From assembly GCA_036274895.1 (NCBI GenBank), contig DASUEU010000004.1:80845-144844 (forward strand): 64,000 nucleotides of DNA, given 5' to 3'. The position numbers were made by a program, and so were the translations under genes. The stretch is from CALMKX01 sp036274895. GTDB lineage: Bacteria; Acidobacteriota; Thermoanaerobaculia; Multivoradales; SZUA-115. Positions 28,317 to 38,911 of the stretch are shown here, in pieces (position 1 is the first letter of the stretch; every line of letters starts with the position of its first letter). The notes beneath the pieces were generated by a model. That model saw nothing but the letters and a program-made list of their open reading frames with translations, was not told the DNA's origin and did not search any database.

Positions 28317-28975
28317 TGAAGACGGAGATTCACGAGTACGAAGGGGAAGGGGTCGTCGTCCGCTGGGATAAGGCCCGCTGCATCCACGCCGCCGAGTGCG
28401 TCCGCGGCCTGCCGTCGGTCTTCGCCGCGGGGCGGCGCCCCTGGGTGCAGCCGAACCAGGCCACAACCGCCGAGGTGCTGGTGGTGGTGGCTCGCTGTCC
28501 GACCGGCGCCCTCCAGGCCGAACGGCGCGACGGCGCTCCGGCCGAGGAGGTCCCCGGCGTCAACACGGTGGAGATCCGCCCCGACGGCCCCCTCTACCTG
28601 CGCGGGGACATCGCCATCATCGACGCCGCCGGCGAGGAGGTGGCGCGGGCCACGCGCCTGGCGCTCTGCCGCTGCGGCGCCTCCGAGAACAAGCCCTTCT
28701 GCGACGGCAGCCACTCGCGGGTCGGGTTCACCGATGGCGGTGGAGTCGAGACCGTCAAGCTCCGGCAGGATGACGCCCTGACCGCGACCGGTCTCAGGCT
28801 GGTGCTGCGGCCCAACGGCCCGGTGTTGGTCGAAGGGCCGGTGCGGGTCGTCACGGCCGCCGGCGAGACCGCCTGCGAGGGCAACCGGGGAGCCCTCTGC
28901 CGCTGCGGCGCCTCGGCCACCAAACCCTTCTGCGACGGCACCCACAACAAGATCGGCTTCGAGGCCCCGGGCTAG
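28316..28975 (+). CDS. CDGSH iron-sulfur protein with N-terminal mono-cluster domain
   Basis: A 219-aa protein. The N-terminal domain (about 1-75) resembles the divergent 4Fe-4S Fer4_19 type (KARCIHAAECVRGLP, ARCPTGAL). It is followed by two CDGSH zinc-finger-like 2Fe-2S motifs, CRCGASENKPFCDGSH (about 120) and CRCGASATKPFCDGTH (about 198). Each has the three Cys and one His that bind the redox-active, pH-labile cluster of mitoNEET-like proteins. It likely carries electrons or clusters in the cytosol. It is coupled to lepA by a one-base overlap. Confidence 0.88.
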   Translation: MKTEIHEYEGEGVVVRWDKARCIHAAECVRGLPSVFAAGRRPWVQPNQATTAEVLVVVARCPTGALQAERRDGAPAEEVPGVNTVEIRPDGPLYLRGDIAIIDAAGEEVARATRLALCRCGASENKPFCDGSHSRVGFTDGGGVETVKLRQDDALTATGLRLVLRPNGPVLVEGPVRVVTAAGETACEGNRGALCRCGASATKPFCDGTHNKIGFEAPG

Positions 28976-29051
28976 CGGCTGAAACCTCATCGCTGCCTCG
29001 TGCATCGAAGTGCGAACCGCTGGTCCTGCGGCGGCGTAGACCTTTGATGCC

Positions 29052-31211
29052 ATGAGCCCCTTGCCCTTCGAGCCCCATCCCGGTTTTCCCTATCGACTCG
29101 GAGCGCTGGTCGGCGAGGGCGCGATGGGCAGCGTGTACCGCGCCGTCGAGGTTGGCCTCGACCGGCCGGTCGCGATCAAGGTGCCGAAGCCACAGCTGCT
29201 CGCCGGTGGTGACAGCAAGAGCGGTGAGGAGTACCGGCGCCGCTTCCTGCTCGAAGCGCGGGCCGCTGCCGCCCTCTCCCACCCAGGTGTGGCGACGATC
29301 TACCGCATCGGGGAGGAGGGCGGTTTGCCCTTCATCGCCATGGAGTGGCTGGAGGGGCGCTCCCTCGAGCGAGTGCTCGAGGAGAGGGGACCCCTCGCCC
29401 CCACCGAGGTGGTGAGGCTGGGCGCCGCGCTGCTCGACGCCCTGGAGGCGGCCCATCGGGCCGGCATCGTCCACCGCGACGTCAAGCCCGCCAACCTGAT
29501 GCTGCTGGCTGACGGACGGCTCAAGGTCACCGACTTCGGCATCGCTCGCTGGACCGGCAGCGACCTGGTCCGCACCCAGACCGGCTCGGTGTTTGCGACC
29601 CCCAGCTACGCATCGCCGGAGCAGCTGCGCGCCGAGCCCCTGGACGGCCGCTCCGACGTGTTCGCCGTCGGTGTGGTGCTCTTCGAGCTGCTCACCGGCC
29701 GTCTGCCCTTCGACGGGGCGGGCTTCTTCGAAATGGCAGCCGCCATCTTGCAGAAGGAGCCCCTCTCCTTATCGGCCCTGCGTCCCGAGCTGCCGGCTGG
29801 CCTGGTGGCGGTAGTGGAGAGAGCTCTGGCCAAGCGGCGGGAGGAGCGCTACTCCTCGGCCGAGCAGATGGCGGGGGCACTCACCGGCGCCCTCGGCCCG
29901 GCCCGGACGGCCCCGGCCGCGCCCACAGTCCGCGAGCGTCCGGGCCTCCCCTCGAGACCTGCCGCCCCGCCGACCTTCGAAGGGTTGCCCCCTGGGCCGG
30001 CCGCTGCTGCCTTGGAGGTGGCTTCACGCTGGCCCGGCCGGCAGCTGGGGCACCAGCAGTTCCGTCCCCTGCTCGAGAAGCTCCTCGATCACCCCCTGCA
30101 CGCTCCGGCCTTCACCGGTCTGGCCCGGCTCGGGGCCGCACGGCTGTGGATCGCGGGCGGCGTGGTGCTCGGTGCCCTGGACGCGGAGGGAGACCTCGTG
30201 GACGACGAGGTGCTCGAGGCCCTGGTCGCGAGCGGGGAGGCTGCGCTCCACCCTCTGCCGGCGGACTTGCCACCGGCCCTGGTGATCCTCCTGGCCGGCT
30301 TTCATCGCCCAGCTCGCCTGCGCCAGGAAGGTCTCGATTCGACCTTCGTAAACCTGCCCGCTCTGGCCGCCCGGCTCGAGAGGGAGGGCCACCAGGGGGT
30401 CCTGTGCCTCGACGGGCCGGCGGGGACAGCCTGGGTGCTGCTGGTGGAAGGCCGTCCGGCGGCGCAGCTGTTCGCCGGAGACTGGGCGGGCTTGCCCCTG
30501 GACCGCCCGTGGCAGGAGCTGGTGGAGGCGGTGCCGGTGACCGCACGCTTGGAAGATCCGAGCGGCGATGCATGCTTCCCTTCGTACCGCAGGCAGTTCC
30601 GTGATCTGGAGGTGCCCGTGGCGCCGGGTAGGCCGCCGGCCGTGCCAACCGGGACGAGCGGTGCGTCACCTCCCACCCTCGACCTGAGACGTGACCCCGT
30701 GTGGCGCTTCCTGACCTTCGCCACTCTGGAGCTCGGGCCCTTCTTCGCCGAGCGCGAGCGAACGGCACGTTGGAAGTACCTGGCCGAGTGGTGGCAGGAA
30801 GTGGCGAGCGTCCGCCTGCACCACGACCTGGTTCGCCCGGACAGCGGCGGGGAAGACTCCTTCGACTTGGTCACCTTCGATCCCAAGGGCAAGGTGCTGC
30901 ACGTGTGCCGCCGGCGGGCGAGAGTGGGGCTTCCGGAGCTCCAGGCCTTTCGGGCAGACGTGGTATCGGCCAAGGAGGCTCGCTCCAAGACCGGAGATAT
31001 CGGCGGCGCGCTGCTCGTGGCGCGCGCCTTCGAGCCGGAGGTTCTCGGCGCCTATCGGCAGGGGGAGGCTCATTCCGGCTCGGGCAAATGGCTGTCGATC
31101 GAGGAGAGCTTCACCGGCTACGAAGGCTTCGTGAGAGTGGGAGCCCGCCGTGGCTTCCACCTCTTGCTGGTCGAAGAAGGCGACGAGAGCTTCCGCATCC
31201 TGCTGCCTTGA
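29052..31211 (+). CDS. Ser/Thr protein kinase with unassigned C-terminal domains
   Basis: A 719-aa protein. The kinase domain (about 14-285) is complete: Gly loop VGEGAMGSVYRA, Lys in VAIKVPK, catalytic HRDVKPANLML and DFGIA. A Pro/Ala linker follows. About 320-520 is a domain with an RNase-free, ligand-binding look that I do not recognise (QLGHQQFRPLLEKLLDHPL.., LDSTFVNLPALAARLEREG). About 545-719 is another (TFATLELGPFFAERERTARW, SFDLVTFDPKGKVLHVCRRR, GYEGFVRVGARRGFHLLLV). The last one has an alternation of strands and charged residues that could be a degenerate nuclease fold, but this is a guess. No membrane helix is evident, so the protein should be cytosolic. Confidence 0.85.
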   Translation: MSPLPFEPHPGFPYRLGALVGEGAMGSVYRAVEVGLDRPVAIKVPKPQLLAGGDSKSGEEYRRRFLLEARAAAALSHPGVATIYRIGEEGGLPFIAMEWLEGRSLERVLEERGPLAPTEVVRLGAALLDALEAAHRAGIVHRDVKPANLMLLADGRLKVTDFGIARWTGSDLVRTQTGSVFATPSYASPEQLRAEPLDGRSDVFAVGVVLFELLTGRLPFDGAGFFEMAAAILQKEPLSLSALRPELPAGLVAVVERALAKRREERYSSAEQMAGALTGALGPARTAPAAPTVRERPGLPSRPAAPPTFEGLPPGPAAAALEVASRWPGRQLGHQQFRPLLEKLLDHPLHAPAFTGLARLGAARLWIAGGVVLGALDAEGDLVDDEVLEALVASGEAALHPLPADLPPALVILLAGFHRPARLRQEGLDSTFVNLPALAARLEREGHQGVLCLDGPAGTAWVLLVEGRPAAQLFAGDWAGLPLDRPWQELVEAVPVTARLEDPSGDACFPSYRRQFRDLEVPVAPGRPPAVPTGTSGASPPTLDLRRDPVWRFLTFATLELGPFFAERERTARWKYLAEWWQEVASVRLHHDLVRPDSGGEDSFDLVTFDPKGKVLHVCRRRARVGLPELQAFRADVVSAKEARSKTGDIGGALLVARAFEPEVLGAYRQGEAHSGSGKWLSIEESFTGYEGFVRVGARRGFHLLLVEEGDESFRILLP

Positions 31212-31274
31212 CCCTGGTCGGCGAGGCTGGCGGAACCACCAGACCGCGTGATCCCGTGGTTGCACCATGAGTCC

Positions 31275-31302
31275 TTGGATTGCCATTTTCAACTGCTATA
31301 AG
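31275..31302 (+). promoter_or_regulatory. Candidate promoter of the Cys-rich exported protein gene
   Basis: TTGGAT (31275-31280), 16 bp, then TATAAG (31297-31302) in a distinctly AT-rich patch after the kinase gene. It lies 89 bp before the start codon at 31392. Confidence 0.45.
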
Positions 31303-31391
31303 AGATGTGTATCATGCGTTCCGGGTCGGTTTCACCCCGGGTCGGTCGCTCCGGTCCGGCACTCACCAGCCATCTCGACACGGAGGCCATC

Positions 31392-31745
31392 ATGACTCGG
31401 ACCCTCGTCTCTCGTCTGTTGCTCGTCGCGCTCGTTCTCGGAGTCATCGGACTGCTGCTGCCGGCGCCTGCGGACGCCTGCTCCGGAAAGTGCGTGCGGG
31501 TGCCCGGTACGTTCTGTCGCTACTGCGCCGATGCCGGCTTCGAAACCGGTGTGCTCTGTCAGGACAGCGGCGGCTGCGGTTGCTTCTACATCCAATGCGC
31601 CTCTTCGACGCCCAACCTCCCCGAGGGGGACGACACGCCGATCTTCTCGTCACTGGAAGCGGCGGAGCAGTGTCAGGGTGCCGCCGAGCCCGCGGTCGAG
31701 GAGGCATTCCTCACCACTCTCGCCAGCGCTCCCGCGTCGAACTGA
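31392..31745 (+). CDS. Small Cys-rich exported protein
   Basis: A 117-aa protein with a strong signal peptide (MTRTLVSRLLLVALVLGVIG, then LLPAPADA). The mature part holds nine Cys in a short stretch (CSGKC, FCRYC, LCQD, GCGC, IQC) and an acidic, Ala-rich tail. This points to a disulphide-stabilised secreted miniprotein. Function unknown; no family recognised. GGAGG stands 6 bp upstream of the ATG at 31392, which is why the upstream in-frame start is not used. It has its own candidate promoter. Confidence 0.7.
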   Translation: MTRTLVSRLLLVALVLGVIGLLLPAPADACSGKCVRVPGTFCRYCADAGFETGVLCQDSGGCGCFYIQCASSTPNLPEGDDTPIFSSLEAAEQCQGAAEPAVEEAFLTTLASAPASN

Positions 31746-31870
31746 GTCTTCGTTCTCCGGCCCCCTGGTGTGACCGGGAGCGACCCGGCCACACCACTCG
31801 AGAGCCTCGCACCTGCTAGGCTGCCTGCCGATTGGCCGGATCGACGACGATCCAGAAAGAGGCGGCGACC

Positions 31871-32347
31871 GTGCGCAAGCCCTTGATCGAGAAGCTGTAT
31901 GCACACCTCAGCTGGGCCGATGACCTAACCCTCGAGTCCTTGCGAGCCGCAGCCGAGCTGCCGGCTCAGGCGTTGGGGCTCTATGCCCATGTGGTCGCGG
32001 CGGAGCTGGTGTGGCTGGGTCGGCTCGAAGGGGAGACCGCGAGCCTGCCGGTATGGCCTCGTTGGAGTGTGGCCGAGTGCGCCGGTCACTCCGCGCGAGC
32101 CCAGGAAGGCTTCGTGGCCCTGCTCGCGCGGACCAGCGAAGAGGACCTGGGCCGCAACGTCCACTACGCCAACAGTGCAGGCCAGGAGTTCGATACGCCG
32201 ATCGGCGAGATCCTGGTCCACGTGGCCCTCCACGGCAGCTACCACCGAGGCCAGATCGCCCTGCTGCTGCGCGAGGCCGGAGAGCAGCCCGCCGCCACCG
32301 ACTACATCGCCTACGTCAGGGGAGTGGCGGCGGCGACTCGGCGATGA
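31871..32347 (+). CDS. DinB-family metal-dependent protein
   Basis: A 158-aa four-helix-bundle protein of the DinB/YfiT family. Metal ligands appear as the early His (LYAHVV) and the late HGSYHRGQ pair. Members include thiol-transfer enzymes using bacillithiol or mycothiol, and damage-induced proteins of unknown activity. GTG at 31871 (RKPLIEKLYAHLSWAD) is chosen for the family N-terminus and an AGAGG sequence 8 bp upstream; a TTG 39 bp earlier is possible. Its 3' end overlaps vapC (opposite strand) by 32 bp. Confidence 0.8.
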   Translation: MRKPLIEKLYAHLSWADDLTLESLRAAAELPAQALGLYAHVVAAELVWLGRLEGETASLPVWPRWSVAECAGHSARAQEGFVALLARTSEEDLGRNVHYANSAGQEFDTPIGEILVHVALHGSYHRGQIALLLREAGEQPAATDYIAYVRGVAAATRR

Positions 32348-32723
32348 GCAGATCGGTTTTGGAAAAGTCGGCGCCGGTGAAGAGGAGCGGGCGTCCGGCG
32401 AGCTTGGCCGTGGCGTAGGCGAGGCAATCGCCCAGGTTCAAAGCCGCCGGGTGCCTGCCTTTGCCAAAGCGGCGGTGGGCATCCGCAGCCTCGTGCCAGT
32501 GATCCTCGCCGAACGGGATGATCGTGATCTGGTACTCAGCCAGGAAGCGATCGAGAGCTGCTTCCCCCCAAGGGCCCAATCGGTTCCGTAGCACGATCGA
32601 CGTCTCGAGGAGGGTCGGTGCTCCGACACCGATCACGTCGGTCTCTCTCAGTCGAGCGAGCAAGCCCTTGAAACCGGGTTCCTCGCGAAGGATGGCCACG
32701 ATGGCGGAGCTGTCGAGGATCAC
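32316..32723 (-). CDS. vapC: VapC-type PIN-domain toxin
   Basis: A 135-aa PIN-domain ribonuclease. Acidic active-site residues are Asp4 (MILDSSAI), Glu40 (TLLETSIVL), Asp99 (NLGDCLAYA) and Asp119 (FTGADF). VapC toxins cut RNA, often tRNA, when the antitoxin is lost. The start overlaps the antitoxin gene stop by 4 bp, the normal VapBC layout. Its 3' end overlaps dinB. Confidence 0.92.
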   Translation of the reverse strand: MILDSSAIVAILREEPGFKGLLARLRETDVIGVGAPTLLETSIVLRNRLGPWGEAALDRFLAEYQITIIPFGEDHWHEAADAHRRFGKGRHPAALNLGDCLAYATAKLAGRPLLFTGADFSKTDLLIAESPPPLP

Positions 32724-32995
32724 ACGCCGTCCGGTCCCAGGCCGAGGATCTCTTCCTCCTCGGCTTTGGTAAGGACGCGGCCCAGCTCCCCCGGCGGGAC
32801 GTTCGGCCAGATTTCCTCGCGCAGATAACGCAGGAAGCGCTCTTCGCGATCCTGGCGTTGCAGGCTCTTCAGCGCCAAACGCTCCTTGCGCTCGGCCAGC
32901 GCCTTGCGCACGGCTTCGGTCTTGGTCTCGCCGGTCATCTCGGCGACCTCCTCCACCAGCGTCTCGACCGCGCTGTTCTTCAGGTTGAGGGCCAT
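32720..32995 (-). CDS. vapB: VapB-type antitoxin
   Basis: A 91-aa protein. The N-terminal ribbon-helix-helix-like part (ALNLKNSAVETLVEEVAEMT, KTEAVRKAL) resembles the Rv0623/PSK-type VapB family. The C-terminal acidic tail (WPNVPPGELGRVLTKAEEEE) would wrap the toxin. It is likely an autorepressor of the vapBC operon. Confidence 0.87.
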   Translation of the reverse strand: MALNLKNSAVETLVEEVAEMTGETKTEAVRKALAERKERLALKSLQRQDREERFLRYLREEIWPNVPPGELGRVLTKAEEEEILGLGPDGV

Positions 32996-33046
32996 GGAGG
33001 CATTGTCGAGACGATGGTGGAAAAAGTCAAGTTTGGTGGAATCCTC

Positions 33047-34726
<1,680 letters not shown>

Positions 34727-34865
34727 GGGGTGAATCTCCAGGTGGGGTTGGCCGCCAGGTCGGCGGGGCGATCGAAGATACCCTCCCCGGCGGGTGGGGG
34801 GCAAGGCGGGAGGCGCTGTAACCTTCCCCCCAATCCCACGTTAAACCCCCGCGGAGGGGCGACGC

Positions 34866-35741
34866 ATGCTGTCGATCCGCAATCTGTCGAAGCAGTACCG
34901 TGGTGGGCCTTTGGCGCTGGCTGGCTTTTCCCTCGAGGTGGGGCCGGGGGTGTTGGGGCTCTTGGGCCCGAATGGGGCCGGGAAGACGACCTTGATGTCG
35001 ATCCTCGCCACGGTGACCCGGCCCACCTCCGGCACCTTCAGCTGGGACGGCGCCGACGGCGTGGCGGACCCCGGCGCGGTGCGGCGCACGCTCGGCTATC
35101 TGCCGCAGGACTTCGGGGTCTACGAGAAATTGACCGCCCGCGAGTTCCTGTCCTACCTCGGCCGCTTGAAGGGCATCCCGGAACGCCAGCTCGCGGATCG
35201 GGTGGCGGCCCTGCTCGAGCTGGTGAACCTCCACGGTGTGGCGGACCGCCGGGTGGGCGGCTTTTCCGGTGGCATGCGCCAGCGGGTGGGCATCGCCCAG
35301 GCCCTGCTGGGGGATCCGAAGTTGGTGATCGTCGACGAGCCCACGGTCGGCCTCGACCCCGAGGAGCGCATGCGCTTCCGCAACCTTCTTTCCGAGATCG
35401 CCCACGGCCGCATCGTCATCCTCTCCACCCACATCGTCTCGGACGTCGAGGCCGTGGCCGGCACCATCGCCGTGCTGCGCAAGGGCCGACTGATCGCCAG
35501 CGGCACCCCCGAGGAGCTGCTCCGCTCCGCCCAGGGCAAGGTCTTCGAGGCCGTGGTCAGCTCCGAGCACCTCCCCGAGGTGCAGCGGCGCGTGGCGGTG
35601 GCCGGGCTGGTGCGCCGGGCGGAGGGGGTGCGGGTGCGCTTCGTCTCGGACCAACCCACCCTCGACGGCGCCCGCCCCGTCGAGCCCACCCTCGAGGACG
35701 CCTACTTGCTGGTCAGCCAGGGGGAGCCGGCCCATGCTTGA
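34866..35741 (+). CDS. ABC-2 type transporter ATPase subunit
   Basis: A 291-aa ATPase with Walker A GPNGAGKTT, Q-loop region YLPQDFGVYEKLTA, signature FSGGMRQRV and Walker B VIVDEPTVGLDP. Its C-terminal extension of about 80 residues is typical of ABC-2 exporters. The stop overlaps the permease start by 8 bp. It lies divergently from ettA across a 139-bp gap. Confidence 0.92.
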   Translation: MLSIRNLSKQYRGGPLALAGFSLEVGPGVLGLLGPNGAGKTTLMSILATVTRPTSGTFSWDGADGVADPGAVRRTLGYLPQDFGVYEKLTAREFLSYLGRLKGIPERQLADRVAALLELVNLHGVADRRVGGFSGGMRQRVGIAQALLGDPKLVIVDEPTVGLDPEERMRFRNLLSEIAHGRIVILSTHIVSDVEAVAGTIAVLRKGRLIASGTPEELLRSAQGKVFEAVVSSEHLPEVQRRVAVAGLVRRAEGVRVRFVSDQPTLDGARPVEPTLEDAYLLVSQGEPAHA

Positions 35742-37356
35742 GCGCGCCTCCTTCGGCCGCTTGGTGCGGGCGCAGGTCGGTGCCGAGCTCTCGACCCGAC
35801 TGCGCTCGGTGGGGACGTTGGTGGCCCTGGCCGCCCTCCTGGTGCTCTCCTTCCTGTGGATGCCCAACCCCAGCTCGGGCACGGTGTCCATCGCCTGGCG
35901 AACCCCCGAGGGAGCCCTCCAGACCGGCCAGTACACCGCCGCCTTCGTGGGCAGCTCGGCGGCGATCCTCGCCTCGTTGTACCTGACCCTGATCGGCTTC
36001 TATCTGGTGGCGGGCTCGGTGCGGCGGGACCGCGAGCGGGGCATCGGCGCCATCCTCGCCGCCACGCCGATGACCCGCGCCTCCTACCTGGCCGCCAAGC
36101 TGGCGGCGTCGTCGGTCTATTTGCTGGCGGTGGCGGGGGTCTCCTTGATCGGCGGCCTGGCGGTGTTCCTGCTGTGGGGCGAGGGGCCCTTTTCCCTCGT
36201 CGGCTTCCTCTCCCCCTACCTGGTGATGGTCCCCCCGGGGCTGATCTTCACCGCCGCCGTCGCCTTGCTCTTCGACGTCACGCCGGGCCTCTCCGGTCGT
36301 GGCGGCCAGGTGCTCTTTTTCTTCGCCTGGGCCTTCGGCTTCTTGCTCGTCCCCGCGGCGATCTGGGGTGAGCTCGGCAGCACCTCGGCGGTGCCAACCG
36401 GAGTGCCCCTCTACGATCCGGTGGGGGTGGTCTCTATCGAGCGCTTCCTGCGCACCGCCCTGCCCCAGGGCTTCGGCGGGGAGCTCAACATCGGTCTCCT
36501 GGTCACCGACGAGCCCCTGTCGAGGGTCGACTGGCAGGCGGTGCCCCTCGACGGAGAGATCCTGCTCTCACGGCTGGTCTCCTTGCTCTGGCTGCTGCCG
36601 GTCTTCGGCCTCGCCGTGCTCGCCTTCGACCGCTTCGATCCGGCCCGGCGCAGCCTGCGGCGGCAGAAGAAAGCGCCGGCACTCCCCGAGCCGGCTCCCG
36701 GCGCCGTGGCGGCGGCCCCGACCGCGGCGCGCTCGTTCAAGTCCCTGCCTCGGGTGACCACCCGGCCCGGCTGGGCCCGGGCCCTCGCCGCGGAGACGCT
36801 GCTGCTGCGCGCGGAGTCCCCCCGGCTGTTCTGGCCGGTGGCTGCCGCGGCCTTCGCCGCCGCCATCCCGGGTGCCGCCGGCAGGGTGCCGAGCGCGATC
36901 TTCCTGCTCCTGCTGGCGCCCCTGATCGCCGAGGCGGCCAGCCGGGAGCGCTCGGCCGGGGCCGAGGCGCTGGTGTTCTCCCAGCCCTCGGTGCCCCGTT
37001 CACGAGCCCTGTGGAAGGCGGCGTCGGTGGCCGTCTTCGTGCTGGTGCTCGGCTTGCCGGGGCTGATCGGCGCGGCCCTGGGCTCACCGGCCAGCGCCCT
37101 CGGCTGGCTCCTCGGGCTCTCCTTCGTGGCGACCGCAGCGGTCGGGCTCGGCAGCCTGTCGCGGGGTGGCAAGCTCTTCCTCGGGCTCTACACGGCCCTC
37201 TGGTACCTGGCCCTGAACGCCGCGCCCTTCGCCGACTTCGTCGGCCGGCTGGGGCCCGAGCCGAGCCTCGCCACGCCGGCCGCCTTCGCCCTGCTCGGTC
37301 TCGGCCTGGTGGCACTGGCGGCCCTGGTCGAGGGGCGACAAAGAGTCCGCGGCTGA
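35734..37356 (+). CDS. ABC-2 type transporter permease
   Basis: A 540-aa membrane protein with an N-terminal ABC-2 permease region (helices at about 25-40, 70-90, 130-150, 165-185 and 190-215), a periplasmic stretch and a second membrane block in the last 200 residues. The middle cytosolic segment is basic and Pro/Ala-rich (RRSLRRQKKAPALPEPAPG). Together with the ATPase it forms an exporter or a membrane-lipid/antibiotic efflux pump; the substrate is unknown. A ranked count of helices is not possible by eye. Confidence 0.82.
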   Translation: MLERASFGRLVRAQVGAELSTRLRSVGTLVALAALLVLSFLWMPNPSSGTVSIAWRTPEGALQTGQYTAAFVGSSAAILASLYLTLIGFYLVAGSVRRDRERGIGAILAATPMTRASYLAAKLAASSVYLLAVAGVSLIGGLAVFLLWGEGPFSLVGFLSPYLVMVPPGLIFTAAVALLFDVTPGLSGRGGQVLFFFAWAFGFLLVPAAIWGELGSTSAVPTGVPLYDPVGVVSIERFLRTALPQGFGGELNIGLLVTDEPLSRVDWQAVPLDGEILLSRLVSLLWLLPVFGLAVLAFDRFDPARRSLRRQKKAPALPEPAPGAVAAAPTAARSFKSLPRVTTRPGWARALAAETLLLRAESPRLFWPVAAAAFAAAIPGAAGRVPSAIFLLLLAPLIAEAASRERSAGAEALVFSQPSVPRSRALWKAASVAVFVLVLGLPGLIGAALGSPASALGWLLGLSFVATAAVGLGSLSRGGKLFLGLYTALWYLALNAAPFADFVGRLGPEPSLATPAAFALLGLGLVALAALVEGRQRVRG

Positions 37357-37362
37357 ATCCCC

Positions 37363-38205
37363 TCAGGGCGGCCCGGAGAGCTTGGCCGGGAAGGCGAGGG
37401 CCGAGAGGAAGCCCTCCGGAGTGACTGCCGGGCGGTCCGGGTCGGTGATTTGGCGCACCATGTCGGCGTCGAAGCCCTGGTTTTCGAGGTCGGCCTTGAG
37501 GTGGGCGAAGGCGGCGTACTTGAGGCGATAGACCTCGGCGTTCTCGAGCCCCATCGACTTGGCCACCACCGCCACGCTCGCCTTTTCGCAACAGACCCGG
37601 TGGAGCACCTGCCGCTCGGGAGCCGGCAGCCCTTCGATCGCCGCCCGCATGGCGTCGAGCAGGCGCCGGGCCAGGCGGAGGCGGTCGGCATCCTCGGCGG
37701 CCTTCTCGCTCGAATCGGCACTGGCCAGACGGGACAGGTTCAGGCTCACCCGCGCCGGTCGCGCCGCCTCGCTCAGGTCCACGGCGAGCAGGCTGAGGGT
37801 CTCCTCGGTGCGCTTCTTCGGCCGGCTGTGCAGCACCCGGGCCACGGCCTGGCGGGGCTCCTCCCGCTCGCGGCGAATCAGCCGGTCGAGCTCGATGGCG
37901 GTGGTGCCCAGCTGGCGGCAGCGTTTCAGGGGCCGCCAACGCCCCCACCTCTCGTTGGAGAGGTCGACCCACAAGCGCTCGACGACCCGGAAGAGGTAGG
38001 TTTCGAGGCTGGCCTCGCCCTTGAATTGCTCGAAGACACCGGCCTTCTTCGAGAGCAGCTGCTCGAAGGTGAAGGACAGCAGCTCTTCTTCGAGGTCGCG
38101 GGTCAGAGCGCGATCCCGCGCCACCCGCTGAACGGCACGGACGATCTCGGCGGTGTGCTCTTCGACCAGGACGCGGGCCGCCGGCCCCTTCTTGGGCTCA
38201 AACAT
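37363..38205 (-). CDS. Atypical RNA polymerase sigma factor-like protein
   Basis: A 280-aa protein. The N-terminal part resembles sigma region 2 (LEEELLSFTFEQLL, SLETYLFRVVERLWVDLSNER), and about 195-240 resembles region 4 (AIEGLPAPERQVLHRVCCEK, MGLENAEVYRLKYAAFAHLK). A long variable segment of about 80 residues separates the two. It may be a divergent ECF-type sigma factor. It diverges from a conventional ECF sigma gene across 130 bp. Confidence 0.6.
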   Translation of the reverse strand: MFEPKKGPAARVLVEEHTAEIVRAVQRVARDRALTRDLEEELLSFTFEQLLSKKAGVFEQFKGEASLETYLFRVVERLWVDLSNERWGRWRPLKRCRQLGTTAIELDRLIRREREEPRQAVARVLHSRPKKRTEETLSLLAVDLSEAARPARVSLNLSRLASADSSEKAAEDADRLRLARRLLDAMRAAIEGLPAPERQVLHRVCCEKASVAVVAKSMGLENAEVYRLKYAAFAHLKADLENQGFDADMVRQITDPDRPAVTPEGFLSALAFPAKLSGPP

Positions 38206-38335
38206 GTCGGGAACCTCCGTCTAGAGAAGACGTAAGACGGATCGAAACCGAACGGCGGCAGACTGAATTCACCGGCAACAGAGGGTCCCAAGAGGCAGCG
38301 GGGTAGACTCCCACACGGAGCCCCAGTCGATCGCG

Positions 38336-38911
38336 ATGTCCAAGAGTCCTCTGAACACCTCGATGGTGCTGCTCGAGAAGGCTCGCGGCGGCGACGACGC
38401 GTCCCTGAACGAGCTGCTCGGGCGTTACGCTGCCCGCGTGACCCGCTGGGCGCAGGGCCGCCTCTCGAGCCGAGCCCGCCACCGGCTGGACACCGCCGAC
38501 GTGGTGCAGGACGTGCTGATCTCCCTGGTCCGCCGCCTGCCCGGGCTCGAGATCCGCGAGGCCCTGCCCGTCTACCTGCGCCGCGCCGTGCTCAACCGCC
38601 TCAACGATGAGATCCGCCGCGATCGCTCCGGCGTCGAGACGGCCCTGCCCGAGGGGCTGGACGCCGAGGACCCCCGGCCCTCGCCGGTCGAGGCGGCGAT
38701 CGGCCGGGACCGCTTCGGGCTCTTCGAGAGGGAGTTCGCGTCGCTGTCTCCTCTCGAGCAGACCGCCGTGATCGCCCGCTGTGAGCTGGGCTTCTCCTGG
38801 GCGGAGGTGGCCGCCGAGCTGGGGCTGTCGAGCGAGGATGCCGCGAGGATGGCGGCCAAGCGGGCATTGTTGCACCTGGCTCGTCGGATGGCCGATGCGG
38901 GACGACGATAA
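38336..38911 (+). CDS. ECF sigma factor coupled to a Ser/Thr kinase
   Basis: A 191-aa ECF-type sigma factor. Region 2 has the usual run (DTADVVQDVLISLVRRLPGL, VYLRRAVLNRLNDEIRRDRS), and region 4 reads SPLEQTAVIARCELGFSWAE then VAAELGLSSEDAARMAAKRA. No anti-sigma factor is adjacent; instead its 3' end overlaps the following kinase gene by 17 bp. That layout is the one seen for ECF factors controlled by phosphorylation through a partner kinase. Confidence 0.85.
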   Translation: MSKSPLNTSMVLLEKARGGDDASLNELLGRYAARVTRWAQGRLSSRARHRLDTADVVQDVLISLVRRLPGLEIREALPVYLRRAVLNRLNDEIRRDRSGVETALPEGLDAEDPRPSPVEAAIGRDRFGLFEREFASLSPLEQTAVIARCELGFSWAEVAAELGLSSEDAARMAAKRALLHLARRMADAGRR

